A stretch of 64,000 nt of DNA from Carposina sasakii. Lineage: Eukaryota > Arthropoda > Insecta > Lepidoptera > Carposinidae. Made by a program: the position numbers and the translations under genes. Below the pieces are notes generated by a model that saw nothing but the letters and a program-made list of their open reading frames with translations, made no database searches and was not told the origin of the DNA. Position 1 is the first letter of the stretch. Every line of letters begins with the position of its first letter. Below, piece by piece: positions 1-42,110 of the stretch. The DNA lies in assembly GCA_014607495.2 (NCBI GenBank), contig CP053159.1, forward strand, positions 7,509,501 to 7,573,500. Direction: 5' to 3'.

Positions 1-1288
1 TAAATATGACATTTGACAGCAAAATGTATGACATATCTGCCAAATTTAGGTCATATTTAGCTTAAAAAATGTTTAAATTCTTTTGCAATAACACGGTTTC
101 TGTGTTATTACTAAACCGCATCTAAAATAAGACACTGTTTAAAAATGACAATAATATATGAATAATATGTCAAAATAGATGAATAATATGTCAACGGAAT
201 GGATCATAATGTCAAAATTAGGCAATATTTAACTTGAACAATGTTTAAATTCTTTTACGGTAAATACAGTACTTAATTTGGATCTGCAATCTCAAATGTA
301 ATGGTATTAGTCACTTGATATCGTTTTGCACTGGCCCTCATGTTTTAATGTAGATACCTAGGTAAACGATGACCCATGCTTGTTTCCCTGATAGCGAGGT
401 CAACAGCTATCAAATTTACACAGATTAGATAAGTGCTATTTCTTTATCTAACGTAATAAACAATATGTTCGACTACCGGTCGCTACCATATAAGAGATTA
501 TTTTTATTTCTTTGTGAAGGAATATAGAACAGGTATGAAGACTTATTGGTGAGGTCTTGATAAAAAAAAATCCAACAAGTATGTACCTTATTGTGTATGT
601 AGGTGGGTAGAGATGGAGGTAATTGCACATAATTACGTTGCATAATAGAACGACTAAGTCAGGCACGCGACATCGCAAAGAAAACTGTTAAATCAGTTGA
701 GACACTGATGTGATCAAGCCTTCCATTAGAAATATCCTGAAAATTCTGCATTTTTTTTTTCAGATTAACATTTAAACCTAAACCTAATCTTAGTCAGGTC
801 TATCTCTCTCCGTTCTTAACATAAATGGCTGAGAGAAAAGGACAGGTAGGACTAATTTTACGCTTAGGTTTAAGTGTGACTGCCGGAATCGACCATATTA
901 TTTTCTTACTACAGATCCTAAAAAAAACATCTATCAAAATGATAAATGCAGAATCCAGAAACGTTGTCCTTATGATAGGAGGTATTAGTTCGTTGCCCGG
1001 TCGCTATATCGACCCGTGACGTCACGGACCCTCCCCCACCCTCCTTACATTCGCCCGTATTTTCTTCGCAATAAAACTGAACGCATGCTCTCCCAAGCAG
1101 TCTGAATGGTGAGAAAGCTCACGCTGTTCAGATTTTTTCAAATGTATAAATAACGTTCATTTGCTGTTATAGTTTGGCCAAGCTCGTACCTACCTATTAG
1201 GTACTTTTATCCTGAGGAAAATATCTCTTTCCCGGCAAATTAAAACATCGTCTATCCACTAGCATTAAAATAAACTATAAAAATACTC
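1..1288. other. Left-edge non-coding DNA, repeat-rich
   Basis: No exon could be supported here. The first ~290 bases hold a degenerate repeat with recurring 'atgaataatatgtcaa' blocks. Its 'accgcatctaaa' segment recurs near 31010, so it is probably a decayed MITE family. If the signal-peptide exon at 1291-1339 is real, this stretch is the start of its following intron. Confidence 0.4.
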
Positions 1289-1290
1289 AC

Positions 1291-1339
1291 CAAGAGCGAT
1301 CAGTGCCACTAGGGCTGCGAATCCAGAAAACGTAGCCAT
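1291..1339 (-). CDS. First coding exon of a secreted-protein gene (signal peptide), rest outside window
   Basis: Read on the minus strand, an ATG at 1339 opens 16 codons, MATFSGFAALVALIAL, plus one base, followed by a consensus donor (G|GTGAGT). The residues are a short polar start and a hydrophobic core, as in a signal peptide. Upstream, a pyrimidine-rich acceptor ending TGACAG lies at 1401-1407, so the exon probably runs 1291-1400 with 61 bases of 5'UTR. Later exons would lie left of the window. Many insect cuticle and hemolymph proteins have such a first exon, but nothing identifies the product. A chance ORF with a chance donor remains possible. Confidence 0.42.
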
Positions 1340-1400
1340 TTTCACAGGCACTTGCAACACTTCACTTATCACTTTCACTTTAGGATAACTCAATAAAACA

Positions 1401-4400
1401 CTGTCAGAAACAAAAACAATAAACTAGTGGTGCCGCTATGCGGCTGGGCCTGGCCCGAACCTGCAACAAAAGAAAAAAATATACTGTCTGTACGTAAGTA
1501 CCTACAGTGCTGAATAATAAGAATAAGAATAATACAGTTTATGTATATTTCCCTATTATCGATTATGAAATTGGTGGTTGGTATGGGTGATTGATTACAA
1601 TAAGTAAAATGTCCAAATGTCACCTCATCCTTTATGACGATGATTGCATGACATTCACCCATTTCACAATAAACAAGTTGGTTAGGTTAAATTACATTGC
1701 CATCATTCCCATGACCACAGGTGATTTAGTTGGTAGTCATATTAAAATAGACTAAAATTATTTAGAGTAGATACTATAGAGCACGATTAATGTATGTGTT
1801 AGGATAGATGAAGATTATATTAGGTATCCCGGCCATTTGATTTTCGAAATAAGCAAAACCGGTTACGGTGCGTATTTATGGCAAGTTAATACAAGTCCCT
1901 GAAAAACAAAATACTGATTCACGGTTTAACGTGCTTTATCGCGGCCTAAACGACGGCAAACTACAAAAACGCATTAACGAAAGAGGGGACCTAAGCGTAT
2001 AAATAAATAAATAACAGTGCGTGACAGTGCGCAGTTCCGCCCCAGGAAGAGGTGAAACAAACAAATCACCATTGGTTTATTTTAACCCAGAAACTAGCCA
2101 TCAACGAAATTAAATCATGTGGCTAAAGGGCTCGCAAATAGGATTTGTTCCGTTAAATGAACCGGCAACATTTGCTTACTACAATGTGCTCAGTTAGGTA
2201 ACAATTTTCTGGTAGGTATGAATGAATATGAAGTTTGTTATAATTAGATCTGTATCATGGTATCTGCATTTGAACCTAACCATATGAAACATTAATACGG
2301 TCCATTCTAACTAAACACATATTTCGGGCTTTGGAGCGACTGATAAAGCCTGGACCGACTTGAAACAGATGGTTTAGTCCAGTAGCACGCTGCTGCATTG
2401 TACTGGTGAGGGTCTGACTCTATAATATTGTTCACAAAATGTTTAAAGAAAATTATTTGCCTGTTTGAGCCGTGAATGTTATTGGGCAATTATGATAGGT
2501 ATCGATTCACCTTAAGCTAAGTTTTTTGTAGGTTTATATACCTAGCTCTGTTGTTTTTGACAACACTGTCACATGCACCACACCTTTAGTTAATAGGTAA
2601 AACATTTAGTAGGTACTCTTGTCACTAACGGATGCGAATGGTAACAAAAAATATGACAATATCAGCACAGTATGACATCATCTCTAATTTGCGATCTTCT
2701 TTATTCACCAAGTTGTTTGGAAACGTGTAATTACTTGAGAATTTAGTTAGACCTATGACCTACGTAGATAAGTTTTTTAAACGAAAACATGATGTAGGTA
2801 TCCATTTTCTTCCTTCCGTATTTTACTTAAATTTTAAAATTCTGATCTTAAGTTGTGCAGTCCATGGAATATTGTGGCGGTCATCACTAGGTCCTCCGAG
2901 GTGATTCCTGTCCTGTGCTCTAGGGATAGCTACTAAAACAGCAAGGTCAGCAATGTGCATGACTGTTCATGATCATGTTTCCTCCCTAGTTTAATGCACT
3001 GCGCACAAATACTACGAGTAGAATTACACTACTTGGCATATGGTGTGTAATCCAGTATTTGAAGTAATCTTATCGATACTATTTATTTATTTATGTACAT
3101 GTCTGTATCTCTAAATACGAACAGATTCGATTCCAGTTTTCCGAAATCAGAAGAAGAAGAATTATGATTATAAATCATTTCTGTATATAAAATTATTATA
3201 TGAATACGATGGAGCAAAGTAATTGCAACACCCTCATACGAAAGGAAAGGAAACGCATAAAGACTCATGAGCTCTCGAGTGACGAAAAGTTATTTCTGGA
3301 TCCATTATCCAGGAATGGATACGGTACGTGTTTGGGTTGCACGAGTACACCGCTTCCGAAGGCATTTTTAAAACTATTCAATATATCAATCAATCAATAA
3401 TACATACACGGTATGCAGGATGAATATTTTGATTAGCACATAATTTTTTTTAGTCTGACAACAAAGATTTAACACTTTTAATTACATTACCTGCATCGAG
3501 TTCGGTACTAGTTACGTGAGAAAATATATTAACTTTATCTATAATAAATAACAATAGACATCATCGACCTACTTAAATTATCATTATTAACATCATAAAT
3601 AAAAGAAATATAATGACTAACATAGTGCCTAGTGGTATACCGCGTCTGAGATCTTTCAGCGGCCTAAGGGTAACCCGCTATCGACGCAATGCTATCGACT
3701 CCCTTTCGTCTGGGAGGGCAGTTTCCGCAGTAACCCCCCCACAGGCTGGGTTTTCCTATTTTGCCCCCCTCTTTCCCCCTACCGACTTAATTCCACGCAG
3801 GAAGCCGTCATGTGCCATGCGAGATTCCTGTTTGATTTGGCCTGTCTAGTTCATGGCAACTTTTTTCTAGTTATGCGATTGGGAAAAATTAACTTGTAAA
3901 GTTTTGTCAGTAGGTAAACCCTCATCTAATCGAAATACGAGGAAGATACTGCATGACCGATCCAAAATCTCTGGAAAATTTGTAAATCTTATGAATATAT
4001 TTCTCAAATCATGTTGTTCCCTTCCACTACCTGCTTTACTCGTATACAAAAACCGGCTCGCTTCCATCTGCTATTGAACGATTCGCACCTGCTCTTATAG
4101 AATCGACGGTGTACCAAAAAAATCATGCGGCTGGATGGGCTGGGATAAATAAATTCAGTATCCGGTATGTAATGTGATTATTGGTGATTTTTGTTGTAAC
4201 TCGATATATTTCATTTTGACTTGGGGGGCGTTTAATCAATAGGTATCTAATAGTGGATGTTGCTGTTTACAAATTGGATTGTGACAGAATTAATTTGCAG
4301 GTGTTTTAATTTTGCTATTTAGTTTTCTTTACTAGTCCTTTTTAGTATGTAGGGCAGTTCCACACGAATCGGCACCCCAAGTGCGTAATATCGGTAAATG

Positions 4401-5448
4401 GGGGAAGGTCGGGAGGGGCTCAGCCCTCACGAAATATTGACAGATGACCCTGCGTGTGTACACACTCCGCTTGTTTTCAAAATGGGAACTATCTAAAGTT
4501 ATTTGGTTGAAGAAATCTAAATATAGTTCATTAATAAGGAAGAACTGGTTTTGCATGCACTGACCGGCTGATCTAGGTTGCCTATAAATGCAAGCGAAAG
4601 CTGACTCTAAATTCAAGTGATTTGAAGTCTCTACTCAACCTATATAAGGTTTTTACGTACTTATTTAGTAAATTTTGTTTATTATTCCATTTTCTATGAA
4701 TTGATGGGACAATTACTGAGAAAACAATTGAATATCATACGAAGGTGTCCAAAATTCCAATAAATTAATGTACCGGTACATTGATTTCTTGGAATTGATT
4801 ATAAATTTTTCAGAAATTACACATTACTATGCGAACATCATTCTGTGAATCAGCGTGTGGTTAGTCAGAGTTTTGGTAAATAACAGGCATCTTAAATAAT
4901 TACGTTATTGTATAAATAAAAATATCTAGTTCCTCTTTTAAAAAAAATCTTTTACATACCATATTATAAAAATCCATATTTTCTGTAGGAGTTGGTCAAT
5001 ACAACACGACGATATTGGTCAAAATTTCTCAATATCCGCCACCCACATAAACTTACAATATTTTCTATTTTACGATAGCGAATTAAAACATGAATGAATA
5101 AGGCACTATTGCATTATTCATTGTTATTGTAGTGATTAATGAAAATTACAGTGATAACACGTTTGTCGCGAAAGGTAGAGATCGCTGATATTTCCTACCT
5201 ATAGTAGAGCATTCTTGAATTAGATTCAAACTGTTCACAATTATTGCTGAAAGACTGCGTTGATTAACTTTTTTATTATAAAACATTAATCGTTTACAAG
5301 TTTAAGGTTTTTAATATGAGCGAATCCAGTCTACGAGGACAACATCGTTATCGATCGCGGTCGCACCCGGCCGGCGTAGCTCGCGAAACAAATAATTTGA
5401 CATAAACACACAAAGAAAAAGACTTCCATAAGGAGCTGCCGCAATTAC
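1401..5448. other. Non-coding stretch, no gene recognised
   Basis: AT-rich DNA with no supported exon. A GC-richer island at 3640-3860 has an open frame of 78 codons that I do not recognise. Short ORFs elsewhere lack splice context or family resemblance. If the exons at 1291-1400 and 5449 belong to one gene, this is its first intron. Confidence 0.4.
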
Positions 5449-5560
5449 CTGAAGGCAGGAGGTGGTGTTTCACCAGAGCAGCCACTTGCACTTAACACTA
5501 CACACGCGAAAGACGAGCGGACACAACCGTCTCGTCCGAGAGATAGACGCGGAGTAAGTA
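5449..5560 (-). other. Possible non-coding first exon of the 1.3-kb gene
   Basis: On the minus strand a GC-rich stretch with no ATG ends in CTTCAG followed by a good donor, GTAATT (5448 downward). It could be the 5'UTR exon spliced to the acceptor near 1401. The right boundary is a guess. No TATA box or initiator was identified with confidence. Confidence 0.22.
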
Positions 5561-6940
5561 CCGAAGTTTTACGAAGGCGGTCGACGACACCCGATCAAGG
5601 ACAGAGATAGCATATAGCAGTCCTCTCTTTCGTACAATCAAGGGCCGCTCCGTGTAATAAAAGTTGCGCTAAGAATGTTTTGATAACTTGGATTTATAGT
5701 CGATCTCATCCATCTTTTATGTAGCTGTTCAATTTTGAAGTCGTTAAAAATTGGCATAACAACTTTAAAACTAACAGTGAACTTAAAGTGAATCTAATAA
5801 ATAACGTACTCTATATACATATTATTAAATAGGTAAACATAAATGCATTGCTTATCAATCATGATAATGTTGCCCGATTTCGTACTTATAATCGGCTGTC
5901 CTTATGGACTACTATAGTAGGATAGCAGTAACAACATTGTAAAAATACGAGTTACGTCATAAAGTATCAATTCAAATTATTTGAGTTGTAAAGCACCATA
6001 CACGAATGCCGTTTAAGGACTAGTGTAATAGTGCCATAAGGCTGGGCACTTTGTTCTATTGAATCCGAGGACATAGCCAAGGGTAACAAGCGGACAGGAT
6101 GCGTGAACTGCGCACGCATCACATTTATACATAATATATACCTACGTATAGACCGAGCCAATAATGAAGTCCCACAGAGTTTTTACACCAAGGGCTGCGT
6201 TCACCACCTCCAAGTAGTGTACTCGACACTAGAAGCTATTCGTCAAATAAAGTCTCTGATAAATCTAATCTCAAATTTCATATCTCATCTACCGTATCTA
6301 ATTAGCATGTAATTTAAAATAACTTGCAGGCTAGTGGTTATTCGGAAAGTAACTTTACTTCGAGATGGTAAACGACATGTGTCACAGTAACAAAATTGCA
6401 GACACTAGCGCTAGTAAATAAATTGACATGAACACTTTATGATGGTACCAGCCATTCTTATGTACACACTATTTTATATGCGTATAGTGCGTTGACCATC
6501 AAAAAGTAATTACGTATTTCCGCGATAATGTCATTGTGGTCAATTCTAACCGCTACTTTAAAAAATAAACTTTAAATTTGTACTAGTTGTCCCTTTCTGT
6601 CTTAGCCGTTTACATTAAAAATGTAGACAGGGCAGACAACTAATTTTAAGCTTATGTTTAAACGTGCCAGTCAGAAACGACCACATTAAATATTTATATT
6701 TTGACATGTAACTCACTAGAACGTATACTACAATCTATTTGTTATAAAAAGCAGATAGCGTTGTTAAAGTTAGGTTATTGGAAATAGAGTACGTTTCAAA
6801 GAATAGTTCACGTGAACGATTTGCGAACTGACATTTTGCATACAGTTATCATACCACTGAACTAGCGCCGCCGCAAGAAAAGGAACTACCTATATTTAGT
6901 GAAACGCGCTCTACCATGGTTTTTCATTCACATAATTCCT
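5561..6940. other. Intergenic DNA without recognised features
   Basis: AT-rich sequence with short, unsupported ORFs on both strands. No exon, RNA gene or clear terminal repeat was seen. Confidence 0.35.
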
Positions 6941-7078
6941 TAGAACTAAAACTGTTATAAATGTTTGCACGGTTTTACACAAAATTGCTCCATCCAGGGG
7001 CCGTTATTCACGTCCTTTAGCGTTCATTCGTAAATAAGCGAAATGATTTTGTGTAAAACATAACAGCTTTAGTCCTAA
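6941..7078. mobile_element. Small MITE with inverted ends
   Basis: The left end 'agaactaaaactgttat' and the right end 'ataacagctttagtcct' are imperfect inverted repeats, with a second inverted pair ('cacaaaat'/'attttgtg') just inside. About 140 bp with no coding capacity. Confidence 0.4.
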
Positions 7079-7294
7079 TATTTTTACAGTACATAAGTAT
7101 AATTACAGGCTCACAGTATCTATACTAAGCATATTAAAAGTAATAGGAAATATGCATGTGATGTAAGTAGGCCTGAAACTTATTTTAATATAATCTGAAT
7201 TACTTTAGAAATATACTATCTCAATGTGACTTTGACAAATGTGACGTGAACATAAACTTTTATGTATACATGCATATTCCCAATACTACTGATG

Positions 7295-7476
7295 CTAGTT
7301 TTCCATGGTGCGTGATATTGCGGACGGACGCGGGTCAGCCCGCACCGCCGCACCGTGGGAAGACGATCGTCCGTGGTAATTCAGACATATTTGTTTAGTA
7401 TAGTGCGCGTCTGTCACTGTCCATAGTCTTCGGCCGTGCGCGACAATCCGCTAAATCACGCACCGTGGGAAGTTAG
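7295..7476. mobile_element. MITE with GC-rich inverted ends
   Basis: The left end 'ttttccatggtgcgtgat' pairs with the right end 'atcacgcaccgtgggaa'. A third 'gcaccgtgggaag' copy lies inside. Non-coding, ~180 bp. Confidence 0.45.
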
Positions 7477-8296
7477 TATGATCCAGACATTGCATTGCAT
7501 GCATTACACTAATATTAAAATGAGATTCCCAAGCACCCATGAAACACGTACAGTAGGTACACATTACAACATAGCAAATAATAAAACAATATAGTGGGTT
7601 AAAGCGTAGACAAAAAGTATAGTGGGTATATAAATGTATAGTTTAGGTGTTCGATTACTTTGTCAAAAAATACAGCGGTTATGTAAGTAGTATGAGTTAC
7701 ATTCCGACTTACGAAATGGTTATTTGCAAGCAAAGCAAGTTATAAAAATCATGCAATTAATACATAAACAAAACATAAAACCATATCCATTACAAAATTA
7801 TTTTATTCAAACACATTTAGGTACTTGGACAAGATTTTATTATAAATAACAAGTTGATTAAATAACTATACTAATATACAAAATACAAATACAAAATATG
7901 TATGTACTTGTTGGCCATTTAAAACATTCAGTAGAAAAATAAAATTAATCAAAAATCAAACACGTTAAAGGTATTTCTTCAACCCACAAGTACGTTTAGT
8001 ATCAAAACTAACCCTTTTTTTAGTATTAAAATCTGTTAAACATATAAAATTTGTAGCGAATTCGTAGGGTAACAAAATTATGGCACATTAACACAAATTC
8101 GCATCATAGTAATTATACTTAGGTGTAATAAGTTTTAACATCGAGAACATCGTAAATATTTGAGAAACAGGAACACGGCCAATACTAATATTTATTAATT
8201 TCACAAGCCATCTAATGCCCTAGCGCACATATTTAAGTGAGATGATAAAACTATAAAATGATTGCTCATACTATTTTAAATTATAACATTGAATAT

Positions 8297-8542
8297 ATAG
8301 GATGTAACAGAATGGGTGTGTTAAGCGAAAAGCTATGTAAATAGTCCACTATAGAGAACCTATTTCCAAAATTTGAGACTCGAAATCACATGTTTATTTT
8401 TCAAGATTGTATGAACATTCCTGAGTTGTATCTGGAAAAATAAACATGTGATTTCGAGTCTCAAATTTTGTGGGTAGGTTCCTTTTAGTGGGCTATTTAC
8501 ATAGCTTTTCGCTTAACATACCCCTTCTGTTACACCCTGTAT
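8297..8542. mobile_element. Hairpin MITE family A, copy 1 (GlyP 3' flank/3'UTR)
   Basis: A near-complete palindrome: the first ~115 bases recur as the reverse complement in the last ~115. Ends are 'ggatgtaacag' and 'ctgttacaccctgt', flanked by TA. Further copies lie at 30027, 35073 and 39434. If GlyP uses a distal poly(A) site, this copy would be in its 3'UTR and could fold in the mRNA. Confidence 0.8.
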
Positions 8543-9754
8543 ATTTGTCAATCGATAACAAATTGAAGATCTTTATAATATCTTAAAAGACAGTTTCTAG
8601 CGTCATGTTCAGCGCAATAACAATAAATTCGTAAGGGAAACATTCCTAGGTGCGGAATTTGACTTAAATTATTATAAAGATGAAATTTATAATATAGATA
8701 TATTAGAAGGTATCTTTTATATTTAGAATATAATATAGAAATAGTTAGTGAAACTATATAGGTACATAGACACCTATGGGAAAGACTACTTAAAGTTAGA
8801 TAGCAAGCAATACATACATCTCTTATGACTCAAATAATAAACTAAAATAAAACCGTACAATTAGTTAAATAAATAAGGTGATTGTCAAGATTATAGCCAC
8901 GCTCAATGCTCACATTATCACGACCCAATATTTTTTTTCTATTTGGGAATGATGAAAAGTCAACAATTCTGTCGTAGCAAGTATTTATTAATGTTCCTTT
9001 CGGAGAACGAAACCAATATATCTAAAATTTATAATAAAATGCGTTAAGAATTAACATCATTTAGGCCTCAATGGCTTGATAAGCGAGACTACAGCCCAAT
9101 AGTCCTATTAAAGTACACTTAATAAGTTTTAAAGTAACATACTATCAATAGCTACATTGTAAAATATTTTCGCCAAAATTTGGGCTTTTATTTTTTTTCT
9201 AATAATCTAGATAATTTTACTAATATCTAATTTTATGTTATTAATTTTTTTTGTTAAACTAGAGAAATGCAAGGTTTTGTTAAATTAGGAAAAAGGGATT
9301 TATATTAAAATTGTTAATATGTGGAAAGCAAGGTACAAGGATATTCTATGTTTACTCGGTCTTCAATGGTTGTACTTTTTTATGAAGAAATATTATATAG
9401 GTCCATCTCAAAAAAAAAACTAAACGTTAGGGCGTGAATTTTACTCTCACTTGACTCTTCTTGTTTTCAATGACCACAATGATAAATCAATTAAGTATAA
9501 TGGTTAGTACATGTGAATTGTATTAAAGTTAAGTAATAACTTATTACCATCAGTTCTCCACGTCCAGCGAGTTTTCATAGAATATCCCCAAAGTAAAATA
9601 AATCCAAAACAATAAAATATAACTGTAGTTCAGTAACAATACTTTCGTCGTAGGTGGCAGCACCGCGTCTAAACATTTTGAAATCTATAATGTTAATAAA
9701 TACTTTCAAATTATAGAACTTATACTAGGGTCCTGCCAGCTGAAAGCAGTCTTT
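8543..9754 (-). other. Probable GlyP 3'UTR and downstream DNA
   Basis: Directly follows the GlyP stop on the minus strand. Candidate AATAAA signals (tttatt on the plus strand) occur near 9187 and 8983, with others further left, so the UTR end is not fixed by sequence alone. No other exon was seen. Confidence 0.4.
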
Positions 9755-38742
<28,988 letters not shown>

Positions 38743-39433
38743 CTTGACTATTAATTTTCACTAACACAAAACTTGTGTACACGCCGTACTCTTACAGCGC
38801 TTCAACCCTGACTGTACGAGCAAGTCAATGATATCGGTCACCTTGAGAAGGTCAAATTGTTGTATGTAAGCCCTAGTCGCGATCTATATCACCTCCGCTG
38901 GCGGTAGACAAATGGAAAACCGGCTTGCGCTTGTTTATATTAAGAGATTGCTGTTATTGAGCAACACCTGCCGATGAATTTAATTTTATGGCAAATAATG
39001 ATTAGATATAGCTATTTTTTTACATACACAAAATGTTTAAAATCCATCCAAATCAACGCAAAAAACCTCCAAAAAACCAGAAAAGATAAGCTGTCAATGT
39101 CAATTTTTTTTTTTTTTTTTTTTTTAAGTTTATCCCGAAGGAAAGGCATGGGGAACTAAGCCCATACAGCCTAATCATTGTTTAGTAAAATGTATTCTGA
39201 ATTTATGATGGATGACAATGATGATGAGTGGAAACGTCGGGAAAATCCTCAAGAACAAATGTAAAGTTAGTCAACTGTCAATGTCAATTATCAAGCCAAT
39301 TTATAGGGTTCCTTAGCCAAATTGCAATAAACTGAACCATATCGATTTGTCATGTAAGTACATACATGACTATGTATGCATTGTTGAAACGTCCTTGGTA
39401 TATGTACTCTATGAACCTCTTTACAATTTTTAT
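38743..39433 (-). promoter_or_regulatory. GlyP 5'UTR and upstream region
   Basis: Upstream of the GlyP ATG on the minus strand. A possible initiator, ACAGTCAGGG, lies about 70 bases up (near 38815), with no clear TATA box. A 20-base T run is at 39106-39125. The true start site, or an upstream non-coding exon, cannot be fixed from sequence. Confidence 0.35.
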
Positions 39434-39695
39434 ACAGGGTGTAACAGACAGGGTATGTTAAGCGAAAAGCTATGTAAATAGCCCACTGTAGAGAACCTAT
39501 TTCCAAAATTTCAGACTCAAGTTCACATTTTTATTTTTCCAGATAGTATGAAGAATTCCGAATCAACTCAGGAATGTCCATAGAATCTTGAAAAATAAAA
39601 ATGTGATTTCGAGTCTCAAATTTTGGAAATAGGTTCTCTACAGTGGGCTATTTACATAGCTTTTCGCTTAACATACCCTTTCTGTTACACCCTGT
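39434..39695. mobile_element. Hairpin MITE family A, copy 4
   Basis: TA-flanked palindrome, 'acagggtgtaacagacaggg' to 'ctttctgttacaccctgt', ~0.7 kb upstream of the GlyP start. Confidence 0.88.
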
Positions 39696-40377
39696 ATATA
39701 AGGTCTTTCCGAAATTAGTGATTTACTTTTGACACAAAACTAGGTAGGTAAAAAGAAACAACTTTCACTATGGGGCCAACTCCGAAATAGTGAAAAAAAA
39801 TCAGCTGTTCCATATATTTCAGTGCATTTATTATTCAAAATTGCATGAAACAGCTGATTTTTAAAAATACATATTTCTTTTTGAATGGAAGTAAAATGTG
39901 ACAAATTAGCAAAACTTGTACAATAAATGTTGTTTATGATGGTAGCTACCTAGTCTTGCTAGGTTATTAATATTTAAAAATTAACTCTGTATACAGAGGC
40001 GGCTCTTGGTATTTTTACATGGGGGTTCACATTTTTTAAATATGAGCACAATCTTCACTCTTATTAAAATTCAGATGACCTAATGAAACACATTAAAGGC
40101 AACCATATCGCGTTCTAACTCGGACTGACTGAGCGACATCTGGTGGCCGCATACGTACACTACGAATTAATGTGAGCGGCGATCCATTATCTAGCCTACA
40201 GAACCCTACCCTTTAGTCCGACTCGCGCTTGGTCGCTTTTCTGTTTGTTTTCTTTATTCCGAAGGAAAGGAAAGGTAAACTAGGTCCATACAGCCACTGT
40301 CTTCAGTAGATTTATGTATAGGTATTTATGATGGATAATAATTGATGACGAGATAAATAGATATATAAACTACTAGT

Positions 40378-40775
40378 GGACGCCCGCGACTTCGTCCGTG
40401 TGGACTGCAGAAAAAACTAAATGTCGAAATTACGAGGGCTGTTTGTTAAGTCCTTTTAAAAACTATTTGTAAAACCTTTTTTCTGGTAAATGGCGTTAAC
40501 ACTGGCAGGCACAATCTTTCAAATGAAGACTGTCAAAATTCAGCAAAAAAAACAAGTTTTTGTCAGTATAACCCATAGAAATGTATACAAGCTGGAAACA
40601 GCGCTTCTTACTAAAAACTGCCTCCCGAAAATTTGACCAATTTGACCTTGAAAAACTAGACGGGGAAAAATTAGAGTGTACTCACAATTTAATTTTAATG
40701 GACATTTCATTCAATGACATTTCTACCACGAACAACCCAAGTAACACAGGAAGCATTTTAACAAACGGATAATTA
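40378..40775. repeat. Mixed repeat fragments
   Basis: 40378-40430 is a short-repeat fragment ('cccgcgacttcgtccgtgtg'). From 40567, 'agaaatgtatacaagctgga' and the following ~60 bases recur at 63938-64000, where the window ends. 'cgagggctgtttgttaagtc' at 40434 may be a mariner-type end. Confidence 0.45.
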
Positions 40776-41330
40776 ACTTATGTAGAACTTAAGGTTCGTA
40801 GAAACTCTTATATGAGTTTACTGAGCATCTTGATGCTTTATATGAGCATTTTGAAACCATTATGATGCTTTACACTTTATAAGGGGTGATATAATGGCAT
40901 ATCAAAATGATTTTGTAATGCCTGTAGTTTTAGTGCATCAATACACAAAACAGCTTTGCAGCTGTTTTTAGTACATTTGGCTCTACAATTGCATTTTTAA
41001 GTAGGATATAAATGCTCAATGCTGTTTAGTAACATAAACATAAACCATTATGTCATGTAAATGCCATACAGCTTTTAGCTGTTTTTTATGTCTAAGGGTC
41101 TACAATAGCATTTTTAAATAGTAAGATAATGCCTAATGCTGCATAATAGCATAAACTTGTGCTATTATAATGCAGCGTAATTCCATTCTACAGCTTTGGG
41201 CTGTTTTAGTGCCCTTCGTTATTTAATAGCACTTTTAACTAGTAAGGAGAATAAACGTGAATCAATGTAATGCTTGCATTTTTGAAGGTCAACTGAGTTC
41301 TTTTAAACAGCTAATTTTTATGGTGGATAC
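40776..41330. repeat. Diverged ~120-bp tandem repeat
   Basis: Three to four degenerate units marked by 'cagcttttagctgttttt'-like palindromes, 'ctacaatagcatttttaa' and 'agataatgcctaatgctgc'. No coding potential. Confidence 0.6.
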
Positions 41331-41899
41331 ATAATAATTAATAAGTAAATATTAGATTATCCGTTTCTAAAGAAAAGTAGGAATAATTGCAGAGAACCCA
41401 ATGGAATTTGTATTGGCCTAAAAATAGGTAACATAAAATTTGCACAATTTACATTACACATTTACAAAATAAAAAAGGATGGTCTTAGCCATTGTGATAT
41501 TGTCCGTGATCCTAAAGACCTGGAATGTAAATTGGTATATTTACGAGTACATAATTATGAATACTTATATTTCGTACCACTATTGCATACGTACAAATAA
41601 GAAACGTTGTTTTAAGTGCTTTAGTGTCTTATTTAGATTAAAGGGATTTAACAATAGATTAAAGGGATTTAACAACTATTAAATAAATAACCATTAAATA
41701 TCTTTTATTTTATTTGCACAAGTTTTTCCATCGTTCTTTGAAGCTGAGCATAAGAACGATAAATGTTTCTGTAATGAACGACAAATGTTTTGTGCTCTAT
41801 CTGCCAGTAATTGATCCAGTGATATAATATTTCGGTAGCTGTAACGTTACTATAATCCATACGTGGGTTTCCTTGATTATCTGAAAATTTAAATTTTAG

Positions 41900-42110
41900 C
41901 ACCTATACTAACTAGTGATTACAAAATGTTCAGTGACAGGCGCCACCAAGCTAGGCGTTTAAACCTTTTCTGGGTCCACCCAAAGCTACGCAGAGAAAAT
42001 TATCACTAAAATTAATCCGCTCAGTAAATGGCGGCAGTAGGCGTAAAAGCGAGACAGACAGAGTTACTTTCACATTTATAATGTTATATATGATAATAAA
42101 AAGTATAACA
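41900..42110 (+). repeat. Interspersed repeat tail
   Basis: Ends 'cagagttactttcacattta taatg', a 3' tail I associate with lepidopteran short repeats. The 5' part is not recognised. Confidence 0.4.
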
